Below are positions 16,789 to 25,203 of a stretch of DNA of 64,000 nucleotides, piece after piece. Numbering within the stretch: position 1 is the first letter of the stretch; every line of letters starts with the position of its first letter. The notes beneath the pieces were generated by a model. That model was not told where the DNA came from. It worked only from the letters and a program-made list of their open reading frames with translations, and made no database searches. Source of the DNA: Microvirga mediterraneensis (GTDB lineage: Bacteria; Pseudomonadota; Alphaproteobacteria; Rhizobiales; Beijerinckiaceae); the NCBI RefSeq assembly GCF_013520865.1, contig NZ_JACDXJ010000001.1, forward strand, positions 124,001-188,000. The letters are read 5' to 3'. Position numbers and translations under genes: made by a program.

Positions 16789-17355
16789 ATGGACCATCAG
16801 GATCGCCAGGCCATTGAGCAGCTCTTCGGCAAGATCGCCCAGGTCGAGCGCCAGACCACGCCTCCGGATGCACAGGCGGCCGAATTCATCCGCTCGCAGA
16901 TGAACCAGCAGCCGAATGCACCCTACTACATGGCCCAGACCATCGTGGTGCAAGAGCAGGCGCTGAGCGCCGCCCAAGGCCGCATCCAGCAACTGGAGCA
17001 GGAGATCGCCAGCCGCCCTGCGGGTGGCGGCGGCTTCCTGTCGGGCCTCTTCGGCGGCGGACAGGCTCGTCCCCAGCCACAGCCCCCCTCTTACCAACCT
17101 CAGGCGATGCACGGCATGCCGCCTCACATGAACCCCGGCATGACTCCCCGCGGAGGCGGCGGATTCTTGGCCGGCGCGGCCCAGACCGCCATGGGCGTTG
17201 CCGGCGGCGTATTGCTGGGCAACATGATCGCGGGAGCCTTCTCCGGCGGCAGTGAGGCCAACGCGGCGGATGCCGGTCAGGCTGAGCCCCAGCAGGCCGC
17301 CGCCGAAGACTTCGGCGATGCCGGGGACGACTTCAGCTTCGAGGAAGATGTCTGA
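16789..17355 (+). CDS. DUF2076 family protein
   Basis: A 188-residue soluble protein. The N-terminal 80 residues (D-R-Q-A-I-E-Q-L-F and a helical stretch containing Q-N-A-P-Y-Y-M-A-Q-T-I-V-V-Q-E-Q-A-L) match DUF2076. A Gly/Pro-rich middle has two short G-G-G-F-L elements, and an acidic end (G-D-A-G-D-D-F-S-F-E-E-D-V) closes it. Two glycine-rich hydrophobic patches could touch the membrane. It lies 32 bases after the BI-1 gene, and the strong hairpin at 17409 follows, so it is probably the last gene of the sigma operon. No function is known for the family. Confidence 0.85.
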   Translation: MDHQDRQAIEQLFGKIAQVERQTTPPDAQAAEFIRSQMNQQPNAPYYMAQTIVVQEQALSAAQGRIQQLEQEIASRPAGGGGFLSGLFGGGQARPQPQPPSYQPQAMHGMPPHMNPGMTPRGGGGFLAGAAQTAMGVAGGVLLGNMIAGAFSGGSEANAADAGQAEPQQAAAEDFGDAGDDFSFEEDV

Positions 17356-17408
17356 TCCGGCAGCAGGAGTTGCCCTGAGCATCCTTCGCTCAGGTAGTTC
17401 CCGATAGA

Positions 17409-17445
17409 CAACAGGCATCGGCGCGGATTGCGCCGATGCCTGTTG
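17409..17445 (+). terminator. Long perfect hairpin after the sigma-factor operon
   Basis: A 16-bp perfect stem (17409-17424 with 17430-17445) and a 5-base loop GGATT lie 54 bases after the DUF2076 stop. The stem is GC-rich, but no T-run follows. It would act as a terminator or mRNA 3' stabiliser on either strand. Confidence 0.7.
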
Positions 17446-17913
17446 GTTGCGAACTTGAAGGGATACCAAGTATGGGCAGTTTCGATCCTCCGGGATGTGT
17501 TCGGAAGAACGCTCGCCCCTGATGAGGAGTTTCGCTTCAAGGCAACGGCTCGCCGCGACAAGCTGTCGGCTCAGGTTTAGGAGCGGGACGGTAGCACTCC
17601 CTGTCCAGGATAGTCCAAGCTTCGGCAATCTGAAAAACCTTACTCGACCACGCGGGACAGGATCCTGGGATCAAGGCCTATATTCAGCGGTTGGATGGCA
17701 AGGGACAGGCTGCTGCTTCCGGTGAGATTGGCCACGTGTCCTTCGAAGCAGGCGGGGTCGACCTTCCGATTTCTGGATACGGATGAATGTAATGCAGAGC
17801 CCTATAGGTCCTCGCCCTCAGGCGTGTGGATGGTAGCGGAGTGCCGGACGAACTAGCGGCCCGCCGAACTGGAGGGCCGAGCCTCACTGAACCCATGACC
17901 ATAGGATTCCTGA
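17446..17913. other. Intergenic region before terC
   Basis: 468 bases with no convincing gene. I looked for a yybP-ykoY (manganese) riboswitch, common before terC genes, but saw no conserved GGGGAGUA-like element. The terC promoter should lie here. Confidence 0.4.
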
Positions 17914-18672
17914 ATGGACTTCTCCTGGATTTCCGACCCAACGGCCCTCGTGGCTCTTGCGACCCTGGTGGTGATGGAGGTTGTGCTAGGCATCGACAAC
18001 CTCATCTTCATCTCAATCCTGACCAACAAACTGCCGGAGCACCAGCGTTCGAAGGCACGCCGCATCGGCATCGGCCTAGCGCTGATCCTCCGCCTTGGAT
18101 TGCTCGGCACCATTGCGATCATCGTCACTCTGACCGAACCGATCTTCACTGCCTTCGGCAATGACTTCTCCTGGCGCGATCTCATCCTGATCGGCGGCGG
18201 CCTCTTCCTGGTTTGGAAGGCTACAAAGGAAATCCATCACAACGTCGATCCCACCCCATCGGATGACGTGTTCAACACGGCGAAGGCCACCATGACCTTC
18301 GGGGCAGCCCTTACGCAGATCCTGCTACTCGATCTCGTATTCTCCCTCGACAGCATCATCACGGCGGTTGGCATGACTGACATCGTGATGATCATGGTGA
18401 TCGCGGTCGCCACTGCCGTAACGGTCATGCTCCTCGCCGCAAATCCTCTAGCCCGGTTCATCAACAATAACCCGACTGTGGTGATGTTGGCGCTCGGTTT
18501 CCTGCTCATGATTGGCATGACATTGATCGCCGAAGGGTTCGGGGCCCATGTGCCGAAGGGCTATATCTATGCCGCCATGGCGTTCTCGGCTCTGATCGAA
18601 GGCTTGAACATGCTCTCGCGGCGAGCCGCCCGGGGCAAGGCCGCAAGATCCTCACCTAAACCAAGAACTTGA
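17914..18672 (+). CDS. TerC-family membrane protein
   Basis: A 252-residue protein with about seven helices. The motifs [11 protein letters not shown] near residue 28 and [15 protein letters not shown] near residue 145 are the acidic helix pairs of TerC. Members export metal ions such as Mn(II) or metallate secreted enzymes; older work linked them to tellurite resistance. It starts at ATG 17914 and is complete. A partial GC hairpin (18680-18700) follows. The substrate is not determined by sequence, and nothing nearby settles it. Confidence 0.92.
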   Translation: MDFSWISDPTALVALATLVVMEVVLGIDNLIFISILTNKLPEHQRSKARRIGIGLALILRLGLLGTIAIIVTLTEPIFTAFGNDFSWRDLILIGGGLFLVWKATKEIHHNVDPTPSDDVFNTAKATMTFGAALTQILLLDLVFSLDSIITAVGMTDIVMIMVIAVATAVTVMLLAANPLARFINNNPTVVMLALGFLLMIGMTLIAEGFGAHVPKGYIYAAMAFSALIEGLNMLSRRAARGKAARSSPKPRT

Positions 18673-18736
18673 TACTGAAAGGCTGCGTCTACGGCAGCCT
18701 CTGCCTTGGCTTTATCCCGTCGATAGGAGTGCTTGA

Positions 18737-19186
18737 ATGGTTCGCCCGAAACGTCTTGCCACCGCCCTCACCTGCGCCCTTGTTCTGTCCGGAACCGCCG
18801 CCTTGGCCCAGACCAACAGCTCTCACCGGAGCGAGGATGTGGTTGTCGGCAAGGCACATCGCCTGGGGGTCTATGGCAACGTGCAGAAGGACTGCACGCC
18901 GGGGCCGCAGCCGACAATCCGCGTAGTGGCTCCTCCCAAGCACGGCGAGTTGAACGTGCGAAGCGGGAAGCTCAAGGCGGGACGGATCTCCCGCTGCCCG
19001 AAGCTGGAGGCTCCCGCTCAAGGGGTCTTCTATAAGCCCAATTCAGCTTACAAGGGGGTAGATGAGGTCAGCTATGAGGTGAAGTCGGCCAGCGGCAGAG
19101 TGGAGAGCCACACCATCAGGATCACCGTGAAAGAGGCGATGCCTGCGGATAGCAGGCCCACTCCGGATGCCGACGCTGACCTCTGA
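18737..19186 (+). CDS. Secreted protein with Ig-like beta fold, unknown function
   Basis: A 149-residue product with a clear signal peptide (residues 1-24, A-L-V-L-S-G-T-A-A-L-A-Q). The mature part holds two Cys (C-T-P-G-P-Q and S-R-C-P-K-L) that could form a disulfide. A cadherin/VCBS-like strand pattern includes V-F-Y-K-P-N-S-A-Y-K-G-V-D-E-V-S-Y-E-V and H-T-I-R-I-T-V. It ends in an acidic tail. I do not recognise a named family; similar small periplasmic proteins exist in Hyphomicrobiales. A GC hairpin follows and separates it from the convergent desaturase gene. Confidence 0.72.
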   Translation: MVRPKRLATALTCALVLSGTAALAQTNSSHRSEDVVVGKAHRLGVYGNVQKDCTPGPQPTIRVVAPPKHGELNVRSGKLKAGRISRCPKLEAPAQGVFYKPNSAYKGVDEVSYEVKSASGRVESHTIRITVKEAMPADSRPTPDADADL

Positions 19187-19228
19187 GGACAGACAGATCT
19201 GCTGCTCGTGCTGAAGCGCCGGTAACGG

Positions 19229-19251
19229 AAGGGCCGCCCGATGCGGCCCTT
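19229..19251 (+). terminator. Bidirectional terminator hairpin
   Basis: AAGGGCCGC and GCGGCCCTT make a 9-bp perfect stem with a 5-base loop, lying between convergent genes (stops at 19186 and 19260). A short T tract follows on the plus strand and the A's mirror it on the minus strand. It fits both directions. Confidence 0.7.
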
Positions 19252-19259
19252 TGCGGTTC

Positions 19260-20438
19260 CTAATAGGCTGCTGGGCGAGCCAACTTCGAGCCGACAGCTT
19301 CCAGGATCAACCGGTGCGCTCGCTCAACGATGTCATCCAACGACTGTGTCTTCACGAACATGGTTGAGCCTCGCGCCCAAACCTCGTCCCTCGTTGGAAG
19401 ATGAGGCAGATGAACCTGGGCCAGAACCTCATGGGCCTTGTGCTCGGCCGTCACGAGCTTCGCCCGCAGATCGGCGAGGCTCGGGGTGGTTTCCAGAACA
19501 TGGCTCAACTTGGTGGCAATGTTCTCGATATTGAACGTCGCCATAAGATCACCGGCCGCCCTGTCGATCACCCGTGAGCCGAGCTTCTGCTCGTTCCTGC
19601 GCACCGCCTCGGGTGGGCTCTTGAGGTCCCACACCACGCCAAGCCAGGAGAGCGTCTTGATGATGTAGAAGGTCGGATCAATTTCCCACCAGCGGAAGCC
19701 CTGACGCACGCTGGCCTGATAGGCATGGTGGTTGTTGTGCCAGCCCTCGCCCATGGTGAAGAAGGCCAGCAGCCAGTTGTTGCGGGAATCGTCACCCGTC
19801 ACATAGCGCTTCGAACCATGAACGTGGGCAAGCGAGTTGATGCAGAAGGTAGCATGATAGACCGCCACCGTGCTCCAGAAGAAGCCAACGATGAGGCCCG
19901 GCCAGCCCGCGATTAGGAATGCAATCACGGCAAGGATGATAGCGGGAAGCAGCTCGTATTTATGAAGCCACATCAACTCCGGATACTTGGTCAGGTCGCC
20001 GACCTTCACGAGATCGACCGTGTCATGCTTTCGGGCAAAGATCCAGCCCACATGGGCGAAGAGGAAGCCCGTGTGCCGGGGTGAATGCACGTCATGCTCG
20101 GTGTCTGAGAACAGGTGGTGGTGCCGATGCTTGGCGGCCCACCACAGCACGCTCTTCTGGGCCGAGCTCTGGGCAATGCAGGCGAGGACGAACTGGAACA
20201 CGCGGCTCGTGGTGTAAGAGCGGTGTGAGAAGTAGCGATGGTAGCCGGCCGTGATCCCGAACATCCGTAGCCAGTACAGGATGATGCCGAGCACGACCGC
20301 CTCCCGGGTCACGCCGGTCCAAAGAGCTGCAAAGCACACCGCGTGGACGAGGAGAAAAGGGATGACCTGCGGGTAGATGATGTCATCGTGATCGTGATGA
20401 TCGTGATGCGGCGTCTTGGAAGGTCTAGGAGAACTCAT
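19260..20438 (-). CDS. Acyl-CoA (delta-9-type) fatty acid desaturase
   Basis: A 392-residue membrane di-iron enzyme. The three histidine boxes are present: H-R-Y-F-S-H, H-R-H-H-H and H-N-N-H-H. Four helices flank them. The His-rich start (H-H-D-H-H-D-H-D-D) is unusual. The desaturase core ends near residue 280, and about 110 more residues follow with no recognised domain; they look helical. It introduces a cis double bond into saturated acyl chains, which adjusts membrane fluidity. It is monocistronic, convergent with the secreted-protein gene and separated by a terminator. Regulation is not evident. Confidence 0.93.
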   Translation of the reverse strand: MSSPRPSKTPHHDHHDHDDIIYPQVIPFLLVHAVCFAALWTGVTREAVVLGIILYWLRMFGITAGYHRYFSHRSYTTSRVFQFVLACIAQSSAQKSVLWWAAKHRHHHLFSDTEHDVHSPRHTGFLFAHVGWIFARKHDTVDLVKVGDLTKYPELMWLHKYELLPAIILAVIAFLIAGWPGLIVGFFWSTVAVYHATFCINSLAHVHGSKRYVTGDDSRNNWLLAFFTMGEGWHNNHHAYQASVRQGFRWWEIDPTFYIIKTLSWLGVVWDLKSPPEAVRRNEQKLGSRVIDRAAGDLMATFNIENIATKLSHVLETTPSLADLRAKLVTAEHKAHEVLAQVHLPHLPTRDEVWARGSTMFVKTQSLDDIVERAHRLILEAVGSKLARPAAY

Positions 20439-20788
20439 TCTATGCCCGAAATATGGTTATGGTTGTTGTGCATGCGCTGTCCCGCACGCTCATGGGACAC
20501 TGTTTAGCTATAAACTGACGGGACGAGAAGATGGGTTCGGTGCGACTTAGCAGACCTGCCAACAAGGCCCCTCAAGCGAGTTGCCCTCAGACGGCAGATC
20601 GTCGCACCGGACAACTTGCCGACGTTGGGGATTCGATGGAGTCACGAGCCAATGGCCCGCACCGCCTGAAGCGCCGTCACGACGTAATCCGCGCAGAGGC
20701 TGCGGCAGGATCGCGTCGTGACGGCCCTTGATGCGCGGCACGTTGACGAAGCCGGCCAAGATAAACCGTGGCGGCTTCGCTCAAGTCC
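20439..20788. other. Intergenic region between desaturase and arabinofuranosidase
   Basis: 350 bases; short open frames look like noise. It must hold the desaturase promoter and the 3' end of the arabinofuranosidase mRNA. I see no strong hairpin. Confidence 0.35.
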
Positions 20789-22342
20789 TTACTGCTTTTG
20801 AACCGCCAAGCGGATGACGTTCCATGAGGCCGGCGCGAGCTTGGCCCGCACCTGCTCTCCCCAGATCTCGACACCCTCCAGAGGAGCGGGCGTGACGGTA
20901 TCCGGTGAGTCCTTGGTGTTAACGGCCATCAAATCGTCATTACGCAGCTGGTGTGCCTCCTTGACCGCAAGGCCTTCGAAGCCGCGCACAAGCGCTTCCA
21001 TGGACAGGGTCGCGTCGAGGCTGCGATTGAGCGCGAAGATGGTGATGCAATTCTCGTCGTGGTTGTAAACCACCGACAGTTTGAGATAGGGCACCTCCGA
21101 GATCGGGAACCGCAGGTCGGACGTTCCGCGCGGATCGTAATATGTGGTCTCGTAGGTGGGCGAGTTCACCTTCGTCTGCAGCACCGTGCCGCGGCCGAGC
21201 GTGCTCATGTCCTTGAACGGATAGAAGATCGTCTGACGCCAGGCGGGTCCTCCGGTCTCGGTCATGATGGGCGCAATGGCGTTCACCAGCTGCGCCAGGC
21301 AGGCCGACTTCACCCGGTCCGCATGGTTGAGCAGGGAGATGCAGGCGCCACCGAAGGCGAGCGCATCCTGCATGTTGTAGATCTCCTCGAGGATCTGGGG
21401 CGCGACGGGCCAACCGAGCTTCACCCGGCCTTCGTTCTTGCGCCGGGTCCGGTACCAGACGTTCCATTCGTCGAAGCTCAGCATGATCCGCTTGGCCGAT
21501 CGGCGCCGGGCGGCGACCGCGTCCGCGATGGCGACGACCTCCTCGATGAAGCTGTCCATCAGGTCCGGGCTCGCCAGGAAGGCCGGCGTATCGTCCGCGT
21601 AGTTGTTCAGGTAGGTGTGCAGGGAGATGTACTCGACGTGATCGAACGAGTGATCGAGCACCGTGTCCTCCCAGGTGCCGAAGGTCGGCATGTTGCGCGA
21701 GGAGGAGCCGCAGGCTGCGAGTTCAATGGTCGGATCGATCCACTTCATCAGCTTGGCGGCCTCGGAGGCGATGCGCCCGTACTCCCAGGCAGTCTTGGTC
21801 TCCATCTGCCATGGGCCGTCCATCTCGTTGCCCAGGCACCAGAACTTCACATTGTGCGGCTTCTCCCATCCATGAGCACGGCGCAGATCCGACAGCTCCG
21901 TCCCGCCCGGGAAGTTGCAGTATTCCAGCAGGCGGCGCGCATCGTCGGGGCCCCGAGTGCCGAGATTGACGGCCATCATGGGCTCGACGCCGGCTGCGCG
22001 GCACCAATCCATGAATTCATTCGTTCCAAACGTGTTCGGCTCGGTCGACATCCAGGCGAGATCGAGCCGGCGTGGACGGTTCTCCACGGGCCCGACACCG
22101 TCCTCCCAGTTGTATCCGGAAACGAAATTTCCGCCCGGATATCGGATGATGGTCGGCCCGAGTTCACGGACGAGTTCGAGCACGTCCTTTCGAAACCCCC
22201 GCTCGTCGGCGTTTGGATGGCCCGGCTCGTACAGACCGCCGTAGACGCACCGTCCCAAGTGTTCGACGAAGGCCCCGAAGAGACGAGGATCCGTTTCCGC
22301 GATGGAGAAATCGCGGTCAATGGTGACTTTGGCTTCTTTCAT
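20789..22342 (-). CDS. abfA: Alpha-L-arabinofuranosidase, GH51
   Basis: A 517-residue intracellular enzyme (no signal peptide), the usual length of GH51. The acid/base Glu is Glu173 in W-C-L-G-N-E-M-D-G-P-W, and the nucleophile is Glu292 in S-F-D-E-W-N-V-W-Y. N-terminal and C-terminal segments make the beta-sandwich part, with the TIM barrel between. It releases L-arabinose from imported arabino-oligosaccharides. It is the last gene of the minus-strand operon with the ABC importer, 66 bases after the OppF-like gene. Its cytoplasmic place fits hydrolysis after uptake. Confidence 0.93.
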   Translation of the reverse strand: MKEAKVTIDRDFSIAETDPRLFGAFVEHLGRCVYGGLYEPGHPNADERGFRKDVLELVRELGPTIIRYPGGNFVSGYNWEDGVGPVENRPRRLDLAWMSTEPNTFGTNEFMDWCRAAGVEPMMAVNLGTRGPDDARRLLEYCNFPGGTELSDLRRAHGWEKPHNVKFWCLGNEMDGPWQMETKTAWEYGRIASEAAKLMKWIDPTIELAACGSSSRNMPTFGTWEDTVLDHSFDHVEYISLHTYLNNYADDTPAFLASPDLMDSFIEEVVAIADAVAARRRSAKRIMLSFDEWNVWYRTRRKNEGRVKLGWPVAPQILEEIYNMQDALAFGGACISLLNHADRVKSACLAQLVNAIAPIMTETGGPAWRQTIFYPFKDMSTLGRGTVLQTKVNSPTYETTYYDPRGTSDLRFPISEVPYLKLSVVYNHDENCITIFALNRSLDATLSMEALVRGFEGLAVKEAHQLRNDDLMAVNTKDSPDTVTPAPLEGVEIWGEQVRAKLAPASWNVIRLAVQKQ

Positions 22343-22408
22343 GGGGAGACTCCGATCAGTGAAGTGCGATCTCGGTTTGTGTGAACCAACGATAGGTTGA
22401 GGAATGGA

Positions 22409-23263
22409 TCAGGTGGCGGTGGCGGTCGCGGGGATGCCGCCCGTGACGCTGTCGTCCCGCCAGGCGTCATCAACCGACAGGACTGCCTGGCGAAGCTTGA
22501 TGGAATAGGGATGCTGCGGCGCGGCCAGCACCGTGCGGGCGTCGCCGCCCTCGACCACCTTGCCTTTCTGCATGATGATCAGACGATCGCTGATGTAATA
22601 GGCGGTCGCCAAGTCATGCGTGATGTAGATGATCGAGACCCCGAATTCGTCGCGAAGCTTCTTGAACAGGTTGATGACCGTCATGCGCAGCGATGCGTCG
22701 ATCATCGAGACCGGTTCGTCGGCGACAATCAAGGACGGACTGGACACGAGCGCACGCGCGATCGCCACGCGCTGGAGCTGCCCGCCCGACATCTCGTGCG
22801 GATAGCGCCCCCGCACTTCCGCGAGCGACAAGCCGACCTTGTGCAGAGATTCGTCCACGCGATCCGCCGTCTCGTCGAACGTGCGGCATTCCATAAAGCG
22901 ATTGGCCGCGCTGAACAGGTAGCGGTCAACGCGCTTCAGGGGATTGAACGCATCGAAGGGGTTCTGGAAGATCGCCTGCACATGGCTCATGAAGTCGATT
23001 CGCGCACGGCGGCTGCGGATATTGCGCAGATTCTCTCCCCTGAAGCGGATTTGGCCGCTCGTGGGGGCAAGACTGTTCAGGATCATGCCTGCGAGGGTCG
23101 TCTTTCCACTGCCCGACTCCCCGATGATAGTGAAGACCTCGGGCTTGTCCGCCGCGAGGGAGAAGCTGACATCGCTCACGGCATGAGTGGCTCGCCGCGA
23201 GACAAAACCGCCTCTCGTGAAGGTCTTGTTGACGTGCTCGACGTCGAGAAGGTTCGGCCTCAT
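22409..23263 (-). CDS. ABC importer ATP-binding subunit, OppF-type
   Basis: A 284-residue ATPase: Walker A G-E-S-G-S-G-K-T-T, Q-loop at H-V-Q-A-I-F-Q-N-P-F-D-A-F-N-P, ABC signature E-M-S-G-G-Q-L-Q-R-V and Walker B S-L-I-V-A-D-E-P-V-S. The N-P-F-D-A-F-N-P segment is typical of Opp/Dpp family. It pairs with the OppD-like subunit 12 bases upstream to drive the two permeases. The operon ends in GH51, so the substrate is probably an arabinose-containing oligosaccharide rather than a peptide. All motifs are intact. Confidence 0.9.
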   Translation of the reverse strand: MRPNLLDVEHVNKTFTRGGFVSRRATHAVSDVSFSLAADKPEVFTIIGESGSGKTTLAGMILNSLAPTSGQIRFRGENLRNIRSRRARIDFMSHVQAIFQNPFDAFNPLKRVDRYLFSAANRFMECRTFDETADRVDESLHKVGLSLAEVRGRYPHEMSGGQLQRVAIARALVSSPSLIVADEPVSMIDASLRMTVINLFKKLRDEFGVSIIYITHDLATAYYISDRLIIMQKGKVVEGGDARTVLAAPQHPYSIKLRQAVLSVDDAWRDDSVTGGIPATATAT

Positions 23264-23275
23264 GCGCTCACCTCC

Positions 23276-24337
23276 CTACGCGTCCGGCCGGACCCGAGCG
23301 GGGTCGGCTTGAGCAACGTGACAGGCCGTCCGGTGCCCGGGCAGCAGTTCCACCATGGGCGGAGCCTCGCGGCGGCAGACGTCGATGGCGAGCGGGCAGC
23401 GGGGATGGAACCGGCAGCCCGCCGGAGGATCGGCGAGGCTTGGCGGCGAGCCTTCGAGCCCCTTCTTCGGCGCCTCGTCACCGATGCGCGGCAGGCTGGA
23501 GATCAGATGCGCCGTGTAAGGATGGAGCGGCCGCTTGAACACGTCCCTGGTCCTGCCCTCCTCAACCAGCCGACCGGCATACATGATGCCGAGGCGGTCG
23601 GTCAGGTTGGCGTGCACCGCCATGTCGTGAGTCACGAACATGACGGAGGATCCGAACTCCTGCTGGATCTCCCGGATCATCGAGAGGACGCCCTTCTGGA
23701 CGATCACGTCCAGCGCCGTCGTCGGTTCGTCGGCGATGATGAATTCCGGGCTGCAGATGGTCGCGAGGGCAATGGTCACCCTCTGGCGCATGCCGCCGGA
23801 CAATTCGTGCGGATAGGCCTGGAGAACCGCGGGATCGAGGTGGAGGCGCTTCAGGTGCCGCTCCACGAGGCTCGTGAAGTCGGCGCCTTTGGCGGAGACA
23901 TGCGGCAACGCGAAATCCGCGAAGGCATGCTTGATCCTCCGGACCGGGTTCAGCACGCTCATGGAGCCCTGCATGATGTAGGACAGGCGACTCCAGCGGA
24001 TCGCCGACAATTCCTGCGGCGACAGCCTGTAGATGTCCCGCTCCCCATTCTTGAAGGAGAAGCGCACCGAGCCTTCGACCACCCTGAGCGGAGGTCGGAT
24101 AGCGCCCGCGATGGTCTTGATGAGGGAGCTCTTACCGGAACTCGATTCACCTGCGAGGCCGTAGATCTCGTTACGGTTGATCTTGAGGCTGATGTCGTCG
24201 ACCGCCCTCACCTCGCGGTCGATTCCGAACAGCTTCACCTTGTAATAAGCCTTCAGCCGATCCACCGAGAGCAGCGGGACGGGTTTCGGCGCCGTAATTT
24301 CAAGGGACGAAGGGATGGAGCGAAGTTCTGCGATCAT
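23276..24337 (-). CDS. ABC importer ATP-binding subunit, OppD-type
   Basis: A 353-residue ATPase. Walker A reads G-E-S-S-S-G-K-S-S, with Ser in place of the third Gly position, which is common in OppD-like proteins. The signature is E-L-S-G-G-M-R-Q-R-V and Walker B is F-I-I-A-D-E-P-T-T-A-L-D-V. The C-terminal oligopeptide-transporter extension has G-C-R-F-H-P-R-C-P-L-A-I-D-V-C, with cysteines that may hold an iron-sulfur cluster in this family. It overlaps the upstream permease by 4 bases (ATGA), so it is co-translated. It supplies energy with the OppF-like partner. Confidence 0.9.
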   Translation of the reverse strand: MIAELRSIPSSLEITAPKPVPLLSVDRLKAYYKVKLFGIDREVRAVDDISLKINRNEIYGLAGESSSGKSSLIKTIAGAIRPPLRVVEGSVRFSFKNGERDIYRLSPQELSAIRWSRLSYIMQGSMSVLNPVRRIKHAFADFALPHVSAKGADFTSLVERHLKRLHLDPAVLQAYPHELSGGMRQRVTIALATICSPEFIIADEPTTALDVIVQKGVLSMIREIQQEFGSSVMFVTHDMAVHANLTDRLGIMYAGRLVEEGRTRDVFKRPLHPYTAHLISSLPRIGDEAPKKGLEGSPPSLADPPAGCRFHPRCPLAIDVCRREAPPMVELLPGHRTACHVAQADPARVRPDA

Positions 24338-25203
24338 GCCTGCCCCCCGAGGCGGCTGAGGCGGCTGCGCGGATCGATGTACTCATTCATCGAGATGGCG
24401 AGCAGGAACAGCCCGATGAACAGCATGATCACCAGCAGGACCGGGAACGTGATCCACCACCAGATGCCCGACACGAGGGCGGTATGCTGGTTTGCCCAGT
24501 AGATCATCCCGCCGATGGTGGGCGTGTTGATGTCGGTGAAGCCGAGGACCGACAGGGTCACTTCAATGCCGATTGACCAGTTGATGTTGTTCATAGTCGT
24601 CGAGAACACGATCGGCAGGACGAACGGCAGATGCTCCTGAAGAACGATCTTACCGGTGCTCATGCCAGAGAACACCGCCTGGCGGGTGAATTCGCGGGTC
24701 CTTAGGCTCATGGCGATGGATCGGATCAGCCGTGCGTCGTAGGCCCAGCCTAACAGCGCCGTGATGACGGCGAGCATCGCCCAGGTCATCTGATTGCGCA
24801 TGATGAAATAGAACAGCACCAGGATGGGAAAAAGCGGGACAACGACGAAGGTGTCGTTGATCGACATGAGGACCCGGTCGACCCAGCCGCCCTTGTAGCC
24901 GGAAATCAGCCCGACCAGGAGCGATATCACCCGGCTAAGAGCCGCCACAACGATGCCGAAAAGAAGCGTGTTCCGGATCGCAAAGGTCAGCTGCCAGAAT
25001 ACGTCCTGCCCGCGTGACGTGGTGCCCAGCGGATACTCCCACGACGGCGGCACATCGGGCGGCACGACGTAAACGTCCATCGGCGGATAGGGTGAGAAGA
25101 AGGAGCAGGAGGCCACGGCCAGCACGATCAGAACGAGCATCAGGCCGATGGCGAACTCTCCGTTGTACCGGAAGAGGTCGCGGAAAATCCTGAACGTGTT
25201 CAT
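24334..25203 (-). CDS. ABC importer permease, DppC/OppC-type
   Basis: A 289-residue permease. ATG 25203 overlaps the stop of the upstream permease by one base (TGATG); longer in-frame readings are overlap shadows. It has an N-terminal helix, the L-G-T-T-S-R-G-Q-D-V-F-W segment typical of DppC and five later helices. The EAA-like loop (A-Y-D-A-R-L-I-R) follows. It forms the transport pore with DppB-type partner at 25203-26207. The context suggests arabino-oligosaccharide uptake. Complete and unremarkable. Confidence 0.92.
   Translation of the reverse strand: MNTFRIFRDLFRYNGEFAIGLMLVLIVLAVASCSFFSPYPPMDVYVVPPDVPPSWEYPLGTTSRGQDVFWQLTFAIRNTLLFGIVVAALSRVISLLVGLISGYKGGWVDRVLMSINDTFVVVPLFPILVLFYFIMRNQMTWAMLAVITALLGWAYDARLIRSIAMSLRTREFTRQAVFSGMSTGKIVLQEHLPFVLPIVFSTTMNNINWSIGIEVTLSVLGFTDINTPTIGGMIYWANQHTALVSGIWWWITFPVLLVIMLFIGLFLLAISMNEYIDPRSRLSRLGGQA

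Noticed and set aside
17446..17913. Possible manganese (yybP-ykoY) riboswitch before terC
   Set aside because: I searched for the conserved paired GGGGAGUA-like and CUACC-like elements and did not see them.
22397..24502. A 701-codon plus-strand open frame
   Set aside because: It is antisense to two intact ABC ATPase genes with all motifs, has no RBS and encodes a low-complexity charged product. It is a shadow of GC-rich codon use.
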